NCBI GenBank assembly: GCA_026874595.1
Contig: CM049307.1
Span: 81,256,643 to 81,320,642, forward strand
DNA length: 64,000 nucleotides
Direction of reading: 5' to 3'
Origin: Sipunculus nudus
Taxonomy: Eukaryota; Annelida; Sipuncula; Golfingiida; Sipunculidae
Shown here: positions 51,401 to 63,305 of the stretch, piece by piece
Layout of the letters: each line of letters starts with the position of its first letter
Position numbering within the stretch: the stretch's first letter is position 1
The notes under the pieces: model-generated
Databases searched by the model: none
Seen by the model: the letters and a program-made list of their open reading frames with translations, nothing else
Told to the model about the DNA's origin: nothing
Made by a program: the position numbers and the translations under genes

Positions 51401-54400
51401 GTCTCTGTTACCTATATTCTTCGAGCTACGGGGCACTGAAGTACCCCCCAGAATAATGGAAAATTTGATACAAAAGCTCAAGTATCTGAACAACTTATGC
51501 ATCGATCATCATGATTCTTTGCATAGATATTGATCATGGAGTGTTTCATCAGTTTCTGCAGACTGGTGGCGCTACCTGTATTTTTTTTACTATTTTTTCT
51601 CTATTTTTAAGACCTCAAAAGATGCTGTTATCTGATAACAGGGCACAAATCGTAACTGCTGGACCCGGAATCTTCTCACTTAACATCCAGAGAAGTCCAT
51701 GAAAAGTCTTCCTGGAAATATGGAATTAGGTCTCTGTTACCGATAACCTCTGAGCTATAGGGCTTTGAAGTACCCCCAAGAACAACTAAAAATTTGATAC
51801 AAAAGCTCTAGTATCTCAACAAATATTTCATTGATTGCCATGATTCTTTGCATGCATATTCATCATGGAGTGTTTCATCAATTCCTGTTGACTGGTAGCG
51901 CCACCTGTATTTTTATTATTTTTTTATGATTTTTTTTTTCTCTATTTATGAGACCTTAAAAGATGTGGTCATCTGTTAGCAGGGCACAAATCGTAACCAC
52001 TGGACCTAGAATCTTCTATCTTGACATGCTGGGATGTCAATATCCTCTGAGCTACGGGGCCTCAGTAGACCCCAAAGAAAAACTTAAAATTTGATACAAA
52101 AGCTCTAGTATCTCAACAAATTGTGCATTGATTGCCATGATTCTTTGCATGCATTTTCATCATGGAGTGTTTCATCAGTTCTGGCAGACTGGTGGCGTCA
52201 CCCAGATATTTTAGCGAACCTGTGAGCTTATGCGATGGCGCAGCGTCGTCTGTCCATAGCTCCTTGTCATAGGCAAAACTGGTGGTGCCACCTGCAACCA
52301 CTTATGAACACCGTTCATCTGTTCATCTGCCTTAGGTAAAATCACTCATATCTCAGCAGTGGTTTGACTTATCCACCTGAAATTTTGCAGGTTTATACAT
52401 CCTGGACAATTTTCTCAATTTATGACAGGTGGCACCACCTACATTCACTTTTATGCTGCAGACATCCATGCTTATATGCAACGCACCTCACTCTATTCCC
52501 CTTGCCACTTAATCCATGCCTCACTTCACCCGTTCCACTCTGATTTCTGCGGATACACAGATGTCCTAGTCTGAAACTTGCAGGTCCGAAATGTCCATTT
52601 TGCTGAAATCATAATGACTAAGGTAGTTATGCAGGACTTAAAAGGATCAATAGTAAATTTAAAAAATAAACCTCCATTCATACTCCAAAACTTTGCACAG
52701 GTTCGCATTAGGCCTGTAGGCCTTGTTTCAATTTTTATGCATTTTCTCTCTATTTTTGAGACCTTCAAAGATGCGGTCATCTGTTATCAGGGCAGGGAGG
52801 TCAATGAAAAATATCCGTGGAAACCTGAAATTAGGTCTCTGATACCCATATTCTCTGAGCTGTGGGGCTTATAAGCACCCCTAGCATAATTGAAAATTTG
52901 ATACCAAAGCAGGGCACAAATTATAACCATTGGACCTAGAATCTTCTAACTTAAAATCCAGGGAGGTCTATGAAAAGTCTCCTTGGAAACATGAAATAAG
53001 GTCTCTGTTACCCATAATCTATGAGCAATGGGGCTTATAAGCACACCCCAAAACATTTGAAAATTCGATACCAAAGTAGAGCACAAATGATAACCATTGG
53101 ACCAAGAATCTTCTCACTTGGCATCCTGAGAATTCCTCAAAAGTTCTCCCCTCAAAACCTGAAATTTGGTCACTGTGACCTATATTCTCAGAGTTTTGGG
53201 GTATGTTTGAGCATCCGAGAAGTAATGAAAAATACACACAAATTGCCAGGTTCCTCAGGAAAGGCTGGTTGGATTGTCATCAAATTTGGTGAGCTAATGG
53301 GTCTTAAGCTAATATGCATGAATGATGATGCCACCTATATTATCTTATAAACTTTATTTATTTTACATGGATTGTACAACTAGTTAAAATAACTAATATG
53401 AGGCACTTTCAATGGCTAGGTTGTTGGCGCTCAGTAGTCGGTAAGGGTAGAGGAAACTGGAGGACCTGGTGAAAACCACCGACCTTGGACGGGCCACTAT
53501 AACCCATTCTCATAGCCACAACGGAAATCGAACATGGGTCCCCAGTGGAGAAGGCCGAGCGTTTTACCACTCAGCTGTCCATGTCCCAATTAGTTTCCTG
53601 TGCAAGGACATATTGTCATGACCCATGAGTCACTTGTTAGTGTTTCTTCAGACCAGTGATCTTTGGTGGTCATATATTATACATTAAAATTATATAGGAG
53701 AGGGACATGTTAGTCGCAAATGCTGGTCAACATTGGTTATCATGTGACATATATTAGTGATCATGTGATCCATTAGAGCAATCATGTGATTACATGTATT
53801 TTTTAGCACATGACATGTCAGACCTCAAACAATCATGTGAATGCAGGTAAAGTATATATATAGCTGAAGTAACAGGAAATATGTGAAGACAGAAAACCAC
53901 AGGTGACTTAAAAGTATCACAGAGAAGAGGGAAGTTAATTCATATCCTGTTTCCTCTGACCAAACAATTGGAATTGTATAATACTTAATTGATTATAAAT
54001 ATATATATATATATATATAAATTGGAATATTTTGTTATCGAGAAATTGTTTGCACAGTATGTATACCAGTATAAATATTTTAAATTATTGTCATTTGTAT
54101 TTTTTTGAATTTTTGCATAAATTTATCATTTTCTTTTCAGTAAGTGGTTTCATTGGGGTCTTAAATGTAAGTACCTTATACATATTTTATATCCACACTT
54201 AATTGCATAATTTCACATACTCCCATCCACATTGTATAAACAAAATAACATGAATTCATTTGTATCACGTTAACAAAAGACATGATAACTATGGCTTGAA
54301 GACGCCAAATGGAGTGTCACATTATTCACACCAGTATATATATTGCTTTTTTGCAGTTTCTTAGTTTAACCATCATTATGCCAGCATTTTGTTGGAGTAT

Positions 54401-55950
54401 TCCCCTGTGAATGTACATAGGATATATGTATATAATAATTATATATTATATATAAAAATTTATATTTGCTCAACTGTTTGAATCTACAGATGGTGTGTCA
54501 GAATGGTCACCTTGTTAGTGCTACCATCTGGTGACTGTATCTGTAACAACTATTTACTTAAACTGGTTAGTTTCCACCAAGTGGCACCATCTAGTCACAG
54601 CTTCCATAATTAAATGGACAACCACAAGGATGAATAATGATAATACTCTATTTCTTTAATATGGATACAACAACTTGAAAAGTTTATTAAAATGAATAAA
54701 ATATTTTGCTTTGAATTGGGGGGCCTACTAGATGATGTGCAGCCAATTCAGACAGTCCATATATTACACCAGGTTGATATACTGAGTAGTAACTGTTGCT
54801 AATTAAAGCAAGCTATTTATCTATACTTTTTCTATATAATTTATATTATTTTTAGATTAATCTGCGTACATCATATTGAACTCTTGGTAATTCCTGTTAT
54901 GAAAAGATCTTATAACACCTCTTTGAGGCCTCTCAGCTGTTTGTAAACACATCAATGTTGACAATTTGAATAACCAAGTAACCTCAGATGGTAGAATATA
55001 TGAGAAGGATGAACAGTGACTAGTTGACAAACGTCCTTTGCAAAACTCTGGTTTGCCTGACTTGCCGACAGATGGCCTTATTTAATCTGTTTTGATTGTT
55101 CGGGGACCCCCCTCATGTAATATAAACATGTGAATATAAACATAATATAAACAAAACAAACCACCTATGTGCCCTGGGGTTGGCATTTTCTGGCCTTTTT
55201 TATAAAAGATTCTTGGGATTATCTTCAGTAAATAGACGTCAGATATCAGAATGGGCCCCTTTAAGGTAACAAAGGTTTGTTTAAGCTGATAGGACCCATT
55301 AAGTACTGAAGTATATTCAGGGCTCCAAATTTGCGAATATTTATTATGCACAGTGGGTGGTGCGAGATGGAAAACTAGTGGACCATTAAGGATTTTAACT
55401 ACACCCAACATATTTTTAACCCTGTTTTCAGTAATTTTGTTTAAAAGAGTATTTCACAGCTGTTACAACTTTAGATCATAGAAGACTGCTTACATGATGC
55501 AAACATTATATTATCATACAGCAACTAGTATTATAGCATCAACTGTGAAAAAGTGATCTGGATCAGACCATTTGAAATAATCACTGGCAAAGGGGGTGTA
55601 GTTCTATATAAATTTTGCTGGACCTCAGTTAACACTATAGGCAAATTCAGATGCTAATTTTTAACCTTAGTATCTCTTTATACACCATATAAATCTATAT
55701 ATGTGCATTTTTCTGGTCATAATTGTGATATACCTAAGTAATAAATAATTGGATTAAGATATGAACAGTATCGCTAAAGAAATTTGTGTCCTGCAGCATA
55801 AGCTGATATTGACAGCCACAACTTCATGTAGATGGGGCTGTTGATTACAGACTGCTGCACTGTTTCCCTGTACCTTTGTGGCTGTTAGCCATGTCATATA
55901 ATGTTATTATTTGTGTATTTCAGGCTTGGTGGTACAGGAAAGGTGATTTG
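45457..55950 (+). CDS. TMEM243: TMEM243-like membrane protein, first five exons, 3' end not found
   Basis: Exons are 45,457-45,519, 47,762-47,809, 49,209-49,281, 54,141-54,166 and 55,924-55,950. Donors are AAG|GTTTGT, CTG|GTAAGT, TCA|GTAAGT, AAT|GTAAGT, TTG|GTAAGT; all acceptors end in AG and all phases join. The product so far is 79 residues: polar start with SDPLYHD, TM1 about 27-47, TM2 about 52-72, then WWYRKGDL. Human TMEM243 has WYRQGDL at the matching place after TM2, followed by a third membrane segment of about 30 residues. That last part should start in phase 0; no convincing exon was seen between 55,951 and 64,000, so it probably lies beyond the window. Exons of 26-73 bp are scattered through introns full of repeats. 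The ATG follows ATAAAA, a fair context. The role of the family is not settled. Confidence 0.8.
46585..46617. repeat. (CA)n microsatellite
   Basis: CA-rich tract in intron 1 of the plus-strand TMEM243-like gene. Confidence 0.8.
47271..47375 (-). repeat. Family A terminus relic
   Basis: TTTTTAGCTCAGCTGACTATAAGTCATCTGAGCTATAG followed by CTTTCTGTTGACAGGGCACAT: the inverted 3' hairpin end with no tandem body. Confidence 0.6.
47905..48700 (+). repeat. Family B dispersed repeat
   Basis: Starts GTATCCACCAAAACAAAGTTTTGCAGATACTATG and ends GCAGATACACAAAGCCACTTGTCGACTACC. It has degenerate GGTGGCGCC blocks. Lies in intron 2 of the plus-strand TMEM243-like gene. Confidence 0.6.
50082..50980. mobile_element. 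hAT-like non-autonomous element with exact 8-bp target duplication
   Basis: 899 bp starting TAGTGGTGGGCTGATCATC and ending GATCGATTATG...CTCCCACCACTA. GGGCACAT stands on both sides (50,074-50,081 and 50,981-50,988). Eight-base duplications and TAGTGGTGGG-type ends are characteristic of hAT transposons. Removing the element restores the family A sequence CGTTAACAGGGCACAT|ATCGTAACC, so the insertion history is clear. No transposase frame. Confidence 0.85.
52205..52562 (+). repeat. Family B/C fragment inside the family A array
   Basis: Opens like family C (AGCGAACCTGTGAGCTTATGCGATGGCGC) and continues as family B (GGTGGTGCCACCTGCAACCA, ATGACAGGTGGCACCACCTACATTCAC, to TCTGCGGATACACA). This suggests the two families share parts or that one inserted in the other. 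Confidence 0.55.
53425..53590 (-). repeat. tRNA-derived SINE (SINE-2)
   Basis: On the minus strand: GGACAGCTGAGTGGTAAAACG (A-box region), B box GTTCGATTTCC (plus 53,523-53,533), then GGCCCGTCCAAGGTCGGTGGTTTTCACCAGGTCCTCCAG. Matches 60,846-61,015. Confidence 0.7.
54000..54020. repeat. Short (TA)n tract
   Basis: About 20 bp of TA in intron 3 of the plus-strand TMEM243-like gene, about 120 bp before exon 4. Confidence 0.7.
54890..55265 (+). mobile_element. piggyBac-like MITE, copy 3, 5' end degraded
   Basis: Right end ATGGGCCCCTTTAAGG and internal TTGGCATTTTCTGGCC...TTTTATAAAAGATTC match copy 1; AATGTTGACAA and GCAAAACTCTGG blocks also align. The left TTAA end is not clear. Lies in intron 4 of the plus-strand gene. 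Confidence 0.5.
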
Positions 55951-56227
55951 GTAAGTATTGACTTTTGTACAATCCCCAAATTCCATACGCTGGATGTATA
56001 CCTGTAATTCAGACATCTGCTTTTATTGTCTGTACATAAATTGCCAGCTGCATGAGTGGTTTCAGATCTTTGTGAGGTCAGAAAATAATATGGGCATGGA
56101 AATATGCCAGGAAAGTACTCTGAGGACAGTCTGACTGTGGGAATATGTGTGCAGAGAGAGTTGTATCTCCAAGGGGATGCTGGAGGAATGCTTTGGTCAT
56201 CCCAGCGCACTGACCCTGCAAATTAGA

Positions 56228-56690
56228 AGGCTGTATTCGCACTTTGGTCGCATCTAAACCAGATTATGCTAAACCAGTTTACTTTTAGTCTCAAAGTACT
56301 CTGCTTTGCATCTGCACTCTAGTCCACTTTACCAAAGCCTTAAACTGTTTATTCAACACATGGTGAGTTTGCTGTCCACACTTGGTTGGTAAACTGATCC
56401 AGGTCTTCAATTAAGCACTTCCTAGATCAACCTATGCTTGGGCAATATCAAGGGGAGCGGTCAAGGCCTTACTTTGAAACTGGACTCATTCAGACTAGAA
56501 GCAGATTTGCCTGTACACACTAGAAAAAGGTTTACTGAAAGTGTAATCCTGACTTTAGTCAACGGAATTAATATAGACCGCCTTTCAAGTGGACTACAGT
56601 AAATCAAACTTATACAGATTAGTGGCCTAGTGGGGACAGGGTAAACTGATTCACGATCTGGATTATTTGCTAGTGTGGATAGGGCCTTAT
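56228..56690. mobile_element. MITE with imperfect inverted ends
   Basis: The left end AAGGCTGTATTCGCACTTTGG...AAACCAGATT...CAGTTTAC is mirrored by the right end GTAAACTGATTCACGATCTGGATT...CTAGTGTGGATAGGGCCTT. About 460 bp, no coding frame. The target duplication is unclear. Confidence 0.5.
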
Positions 56691-57339
56691 AGTAGGATAA
56701 TTGACAGAGAGGGGGGTGCTCAGTTACATTGAATCAGTCCATCTGGATACTGATGGCACTTATAGATGATCTCATGCAGGCTGGTGCACTAAATCTTTTT
56801 ATTGATATCTTTATATTTTATAACTGGCTTGTACTGTGTTGCCTTCATAGAGGACTGAGGCAGCATTTCTGCCTGCAGGGATGACTGATGATAATGCCCA
56901 AATACCAGTAGAAAGGCAGTACCAAGCAAGCAAGTTCATAATATTTTCATTAACACCTTGCAACAATTGCAAGTTATAACACATCTAACCATGAACAGTC
57001 ACTTTATTTGAAAAAAGGACTGAAGTGAAACACTTCAGCAGCTTTCACACATCCATGGTCCTAGGATGCTGTCAGTTTTGTTCAGTGCAGTCAGGCTGGT
57101 AGATGTCCAAGATGCAGCACTTGTCTGCAGTAAGGAAGAATGACAATTAAATGGTAGTCATCTTTGATGGCTTTCTGGTACACAAGACTGGTGGTGTCAC
57201 CTAAAATCATTTTGTGTTGTGTAAATCCAGGCCAGTATTTAAGCAGTGACGTTTGTGTAATTGGTGCTTATTCACAGGTTCAAAATATTTAGTACTTGCA
57301 TTGTACATATACATGTTACACATGTTCTTAAAAAATAAT

Positions 57340-58515
57340 GGGCCAGCATGGAAGCATTATGCCTGGTGTATATTCCATTGCACTGGTTTACATTAGGCAT
57401 GTAGGTCTTGTTAAAGAAATGGGTCCTGTGAATTTGACCTTTGACCTCATGACCGCAAAGTCTGTAGGGTTCTGACTTTAGTGGCGTGCCATATATAAGT
57501 CAAGTATGAAACCAGTATGTCAAAATAAACTAGAGTTATCATCTGGAAACTATTTGTGGACAGATGACCCCTCTGACCTTTGTGGTATCTACCTTTGTTT
57601 AATGTTTATGTTAACCTCTAGTGAATGTTTAAAAGTCACACCAGTTTACTGTCTGGTGCCACCCTCTGGTGGACAAGTCTGGTTCCCCCACAATGTACAT
57701 GGGCTCCAAAAAAAGCAGTTGTGGAAATTTCAGTGTCTAGCTTTGTATATTGCTACATGAGCAGATATAACAACCTTGACCTTTGATCTTGTGACTCCAA
57801 ATTCAAATAGGCTCTTCCCCTATTAGCAGGTCAGCTGTATGCGCAAGATGGAAGGTTTGGGGATAAAAAGTTTGGCTTGAAATACATCCACAATCTTTTT
57901 AAATAAGCAGGTCCTGTGATCTTGACCTTTGACCTAATGACCCCAAAATCATTAGGGTTCTTGCATTGTGGTGGGTCATACATAATACAAGTTTGAAATC
58001 CATATTCAAAACTGGAGTTGTCACCTGGAAACAATTTAGTGGATGGGCGGATGGACAGACAAACAGAGGGATGGATATGGTGATTACTATAGGGCGTCCA
58101 CTTATGATCAATAAACAAACCAGGTTTTGGGACACTAGATGAAACCACAGTCAAGATATGGACATGATTGCTGTAAATTTATTGTCAAAAAATCATAAAA
58201 AAATAGAAAAAATACAGCTGACGCCACCAGTTTTCGGGAACTGACAAAACTAGTTATGGTCAATATTCAAGGCAAGGTTCATGAAATTCCCTGCATTAAT
58301 TATCAAGATATTGGAGGTTTTCAAGCCCCTTAGCACGGAGGATGTAGAATTGCAGTGACCTAATATCAGCTGTTAAAGGAGTTTTTATTGACCTTGATAG
58401 ATTTAAACTTAGAAGCTTCTAAGATTGGTGGTTACGATTTGTCCCTTGCTATAGACAGACGGACGAAGCACAAAGCGCCATACCTATACCTCAGCTGACT
58501 TTTCACCTTAGCTAA
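57340..58515 (+). repeat. Composite repeat: duplicated 160-bp unit plus family A relic
   Basis: A unit of about 160 bp occurs twice (from 57,407 and 57,890): GGTCCTGTGA(A/T)(T/C)TTGACCTTTGACCT(C/A)ATGACC... GGTTCT ... CATA(T/C)ATAA(G/T)...CAAGT(A/T)TGAAA, then a TCACCTGGAAAC-type block. From about 58,190 a decayed family A end follows (CAGCTGACGCCACCAGTTTTC ... CTCAGCTGACTTTTCACCTTAGCTAAAAA). The open frame at 57,506-57,760 lies inside this repeat and is not called a gene. Confidence 0.55.
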
Positions 58516-58533
58516 AAATTGGTTCTTGCTTAG

Positions 58534-58711
58534 GTTTGGGAAAATATGGGTATCACCGATGCAAGACTTTCCTAGTTACACATATTTTTGGGGACTATTT
58601 GTGCCTCTTGGCCCTTGTGTTTTTCATGTTTTGGGCTGAATGTCAAAGATGCAGTTTCATCGCCAATTTAATCTTGGGGTTTGGCATATTTGACCCTCTA
58701 GCATTCAAGCA
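58534..58711 (+). other. Exon-like hydrophobic open segment of unknown meaning
   Basis: CTTGCTTAG| precedes and CAG|GTAAAG follows a 178-base open segment whose frame is strongly hydrophobic (includes LLALVFFMFWAE and FIANLILGFGIFDPL). It enters needing one base and exits in phase 0. That cannot join exon 5 of the TMEM243-like gene (phase 0), and it lacks the KFRKLIYY-like sequence expected there. It may be chance. Confidence 0.15.
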
Positions 58712-60845
58712 GGTAAAGTCATGAACCAGCTCCTTCTGTTTCTTATTAATGTAGGTAAATTTATGTTGAATGTCGGAATATGAACTAATTAAATTTTGAG
58801 GCAGATACAGGTGTAGGCGGAGGTATGCACTCAGGGGGTGCATCTAGTTATGTAATATGCTGATGTTTGTGATGTTTGTGACTCTTTGTTTTTGAGTAAT
58901 GTTACATAAATAGATAGATCTGTGGTTAAACCACATGTACATGCTGTTACAGAAATTAGCTACAGTTGCATAATACTAAATGGGACCATTATATCACCAG
59001 AGGAAGTTATAGCTGATGTAGATAAGGTGTCAGTGAGTTATTGAGTTATTTATCTGTGGTTATCTCAGTGGTTCCATGAGGCCTGCATGATCATGAATGA
59101 TAATGGATGTGGTTATACATTGGTAATGTTTAGTACCTACATTGTCAATACAACCATGAGTTGCAATTTATAGTTTATATATATTCATGTCAAGCAGTAT
59201 TTGGTGATGCATAGGTTTTCAATGTTTATCGTGGACAGGACTATCGTATCTGTTCAGACTTTGATTTTCCTGGAGTAGCATCACTATAGCTAGCATGAGA
59301 CACACATATGGTGACCTTTAGTAGATGATGTGGGTGTACAGACTTTGTTAGAACCAGAGTTATAGCTTAAGGTCAAACAGGTATAAATTTTTACTGATAT
59401 AATATCTCATCTTAGTTTGGTTCCCAGTAAAATATGCGCTTATTTAATTAGGCAGAAGTCTCAAGACTTCAAATGGCATTTTATCCATTTCAGTGTTCCT
59501 CTTTTCACAAGTGTTAATATATCTTACACTTTTGTGACATAGCATCTAGTCTTATCATATGCACAGCTGTATAAGATAAATTGTATTCAGTAGTGTCAAT
59601 TTTCTTCCAAGTAAGGGGGACACAGAAAATGATTGGGGAAATAGAACTTACACTTTGGGTTATATTTTCATGTGCATTATCTTGTCTTCTTTCTTCATGC
59701 ATACCATAATATTGAGATTTCGAGCTCTGTACAGAGATATTTATGCAACATATTGCCCATTGCAATGCAGTTTCTGTGTGACAGACATCACAACTCAAGT
59801 AAGCCCTATCAGTCCACATGAAGTCTACTGAGTCATGTTTGAATTTCAAATTTGGGGCTTAATATATGCATGGCTAACTGAATATAAAGATCATACTCTA
59901 GAGAAGATCCAAATTCCCATCAGTGCATACTTTTGTTTTTTATCATGCTTGTTGGTATAGCAACATGTATACAGGTCTGAGTCATGCAGGTGATAACTGT
60001 CAATGCACGAGTAAAAAGTTTTGCTAAACGTTCAGTCGTTTGATCGGAAATCCCATCAAGGAATTACATCAAAGAGATTAAGATCACATGTGACCCGGCT
60101 TGTGAAAATTTTACAATTATACTGGTGCTTTTGATGTGTAATTTGTTTAACACAAATGACTCATTCACTGGCTTGTGTGAGTTTCGTCTCACTATTAATA
60201 TTTGAAATTGACAAGAATAGTTATTTTTGTGATATTCAGGAAACAGAATATTAACTTCCCTAAATGTTGCATGTATTCACTCTCAGTGATATGTAGATTT
60301 GAACACACATAGATATACATGTAGATAAAAAGAGATAGGTATATAGACATTTGATCAAAGGAAAGTGCATTTAGAAAGCAGTCGCAGAGCACAAACCTGC
60401 ACCAATGCTAAAATATATTTAGCTCAGCTGGTTATAAATCTGGATTGTTAGTTCATTTCTGTCTATAGAGACCATAACAGGCATTCCATTTTTCATGTAG
60501 GTGCACAAGGAATATCACATAATTTATATAAGAACTAAGAGAAAGTAAACAACAGCATTTCCTATTGCAGTAGCACATGCACTTACATTTTTAAACATTG
60601 ATTGTACAAAAAATGTTACCCTTTTTATATATGTTAGGAATTTAAGATTTTATCAATTTATCTCAAACATAACCTCAACAGAGTGCTGTTTTAACCCCTG
60701 GGGACTCAGAATTGATGCACCCAGTGTATGGGAAACCAATCTTTTTATTTTATTTTTGCCTTTGGGAGTACAGGTTTTCCCGTAAGAACTTAATATTTTT
60801 GCATTACTGGTCATCACAGATCAGTTACTTCATCCTCCTTAATAG

Positions 60846-61015
60846 GGGCTTGACAGTTGAGTGGTAAAATGCTCTGCTCTGTCCATTAGTGACCCAGGTT
60901 CAGTTCCTGGTGTGGCTGGGAGAGTGGGTTGCTTGTGGCCTGTCCAAGGTCAGTAGTTTTCTCCAGGTCCTCCAGTTTCCTCCACTCCAACAGACTATTG
61001 AACACAACCAACCCA
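60846..61015 (+). repeat. tRNA-derived SINE (SINE-2), fullest copy
   Basis: GACAGTTGAGTGGTAAAATGC (A-box region, about 60,855-60,867), B box GGTTCAGTTCC (60,897-60,907), and the body TGGCCTGTCCAAGGTCAGTAGTTTTCTCCAGGTCCTCCAG, followed by an A-rich tail region. Confidence 0.75.
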
Positions 61016-61107
61016 GCCGTGGAGAATGATCTGCATGAGTTATCATATTAGTACAAGCCATATAAAATAAATAGTTACATTCAAGGAGTGATTATGTGAG
61101 ATGATGT

Positions 61108-61395
61108 TATTATATCCGCCAAAACAGAGTTTTAAAAATACTATGTTCTCACGCAGGTTCCGCCACAGCATTCCTATCCAGAGAACTCCTCTGAGACCCT
61201 TGGACCGATCTTTCCAAAACCAAGCATAATTATTTGGTTACATGAGAACTGGTGCCTAACAAAGACTGGTGGTGCCACCGGCAATTCTTTTCATGCAGTA
61301 TGAATCTAGGTGTCTTGGTGATAACAGCCCATATCTCAGGAGTGATTCAATGCATCGGGCTGACATTGTGTGTGTCCATAGATCTTGGATACAAT
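61108..61395 (+). repeat. Family B dispersed repeat, truncated
   Basis: TATCCGCCAAAACAGAGTT...ATACTATGTTCTC start, GGTGGTGCCACCGG block, then CATATCTCAGGAGTGATTCAATGCATCGGGCTG. Ends where the minisatellite begins. Confidence 0.6.
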
Positions 61396-61397
61396 GG

Positions 61398-61585
61398 CAA
61401 CAGGACAACTACCCCCTGGACAATTACCCCCCGACAATTACCCCCTGGACAATTACCCCTCAGACAATTACCCTCAGACAATTACCCCCCAGGACATTTA
61501 CCCCCTCAGACAACTACCCCCCCAGACAACTACCCCCCGGACAAAAATCCCTGGTACAATTACCCCCCGGACAATTACCCCCATG
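61398..61585. repeat. Minisatellite, unit about ACAATTACCCCCYGG
   Basis: About 12-13 degenerate copies of a 14-16 bp unit, strongly strand-asymmetric (C-rich on plus, G-rich on minus). It sits at the end of a family B repeat. Three overlapping Pro-rich frames are by-products of it. Confidence 0.85.
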
Positions 61586-61927
61586 GTATAACTAACACAT
61601 TTAAAGTACACGTAATACATTTAAATATATTCTGTGTTGCTAATGAGTAGCACAGAATGCCAAAGAAATAAATAAAATTAATTGCAAACAAAAAATAAAA
61701 AGAAAATCACTTTAGATAATAATATCATGCTATTACTTATTATGATATTACTTATAGAGACTGGTAAGAATGGATCAGAATGAATGGTATTCCCTATTTG
61801 AATAGAATTATATTGTAAGCTTGCTGTTGGTTATATGGACCATATTTTTACAAAGCTTTTGTTTTACAACTTACCAATGTAAAGCATATTTCATATAATG
61901 GACTTTTTACCATATATTTACATTTTT

Positions 61928-62820
61928 TAGTGAACCTGTGAGCTTATGCGATGGTGTGGTGTCGTCCGGTGTCCGGCGTCTGTGGTCCGTCGTCTGTACG
62001 TTAACCCATACTATCTTGAAAACGGCAAGAGTTAGCATCACGAAATTTTATGCAAAAAATTAGTCATCTAAAAAACACTATCGGATTTTGCTTATTTTTT
62101 CTGCATTTTCTTAGATTTTATAGGGAAAAAGCTAAAAAAGCTTTAAAAATCTTCTTCTCTGAAACTGTTCAGCCAAATTTTCCAATATTTCACAAATATG
62201 ATTCCTGGAACAATCTCTCTCAAGTTTGTTCAAATGGTTTAAGTTCGGTGATTTTTGGCCGAGTTACAGGAAGTTGAACTTTGTCATCTGTCCAAAAAAG
62301 CATACTTAAATTACAATTTCAGAAACGGCTGAAGCTATCATCACCAAATTTTATGCCAATGTTGGTCACATGAGTCATATCTGAAATTCAGGTATTGGTG
62401 GCGCCACCTGTATCAGCCTTTTTTGTACGGGGGTCATCAGTGCCCATATCATACTGATGGCTACAAAAACTTCTTTTCTGAAACCATATGGCCAAATTGT
62501 TTAAAATTGCACAGAAATGATCCTAGGGTAGTGCTCTCTGAAGTTTGTTCAAATGGTCTCAGTTCAGTGACTTTTGGCTGATTTATGGGAACCTGAATAT
62601 AGTCATATGCCATAACAGCCCATTTCAGCTCAGTGGCTACAAAGATCTTCTCAAAAACCACTGGGCCAAATTCTTAAATCTCACACATTAATTATCCTTA
62701 GATGTTGATAATACAGGTTTGTTCAAATGGTTTTGGTTCAGTGATTTTTGGCTGAATTATGGGAAGCTGAACTTAGCCATTTTGCTGTATTTTCCCATAT
62801 GAGTTATAAACCTGCAAAAT
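61928..62820 (+). repeat. Family C dispersed repeat, copy 1
   Basis: Starts TAGTGAACCTGTGAGCTTATGCGATGGTG, then GTCGTC/GTCCG-rich sequence and GTTAACCCATACTATCTTGAAAACGG. It carries GGTGGCGCCACC near 62,397 and repeats CTTCT(T/C)TGAAAC...GCCAAATT...GTTCAAATGGTT sub-blocks several times at irregular spacing. Confidence 0.65.
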
Positions 62821-63305
62821 GTTTTTTGACTGATGCTACTGAGGCCAGTTTGTTTTATATTTTACAAGAATAATTCCTTGAATAATTCTTATAATAATTG
62901 TCTTTTATGGTTCCAAAGAATGAATTTTGGCTGAATTATAAAGATTGAATTGAGTCATTTTACCATATATGTTAGCTGTGTAAAGCAGATTCATTTAGCC
63001 TGGCACCAGTTTATCAGCATCCGTTACATCATGCCTCTTGACATTTAGATTTCAGGTTATATATGGTTAATATTGACAAGAATGTTTTTTAAAAGCTTTT
63101 AAAAAATGCAGATTTATGATTTGAGATATTCTTCATGCCAGGCAATGTTAACAATCACAGGTATACAGCTCTCTGTGGGTATATAAAGACGGCTATACAT
63201 GGATTATAAATAATTGGTATCCATATTCAACTTAATTCAAGATTTTGCCATCAGTGAGATGTATCAGTTTTATAATTTTGCATTCAGTATGCATCTGTAG
63301 TAATA

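Larger units (their letters stand above)
49976..53640 (-). repeat. Family A array, inverted, with nested insertions
   Basis: It runs from the inverted hairpin end (TTTTTAGCTCAGCTGACTGTAAGTCATCTGAGC, 49,976) to the inverted opening (CATGACCCATGAGTCACTTG, to 53,637). The marker AGGTCTCTGTTACC recurs near 51,067, 51,397 and 51,726 (about 330 bp), then at about 168-bp spacing near 52,830, 52,998 and 53,166. Nested within are a hAT-like element (50,082-50,980), a family B piece (52,205-52,562) and a SINE-2 copy (53,425-53,590). All of it lies in intron 3 of the plus-strand TMEM243-like gene. Confidence 0.8.
55951..61107. other. Probable last intron of the plus-strand TMEM243-like gene, with repeats
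   Basis: No firm exon. Contains a MITE (56,228-56,690), a composite repeat (57,340-58,515) and a SINE-2 copy (60,846-61,015). One open frame after a TTCATAG acceptor at 56,851 stays open in phase 0 for about 50 codons, but it is mostly polar and does not resemble the expected third membrane segment. Confidence 0.4.

Noticed and set aside
56851-57010. Phase-0 open segment as last exon of the TMEM243-like gene
   Set aside because: Mostly polar with no convincing third membrane segment or KFRK-like start; probably chance.
57506-57760. 84-codon open frame
   Set aside because: Lies within a composite dispersed repeat with a second copy downstream; no splice or domain support.
61252-61650. Pro-rich, structural-protein-like frame (NYPPDNYPP)
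   Set aside because: Made by a minisatellite open in three frames; no signal peptide or exon context.
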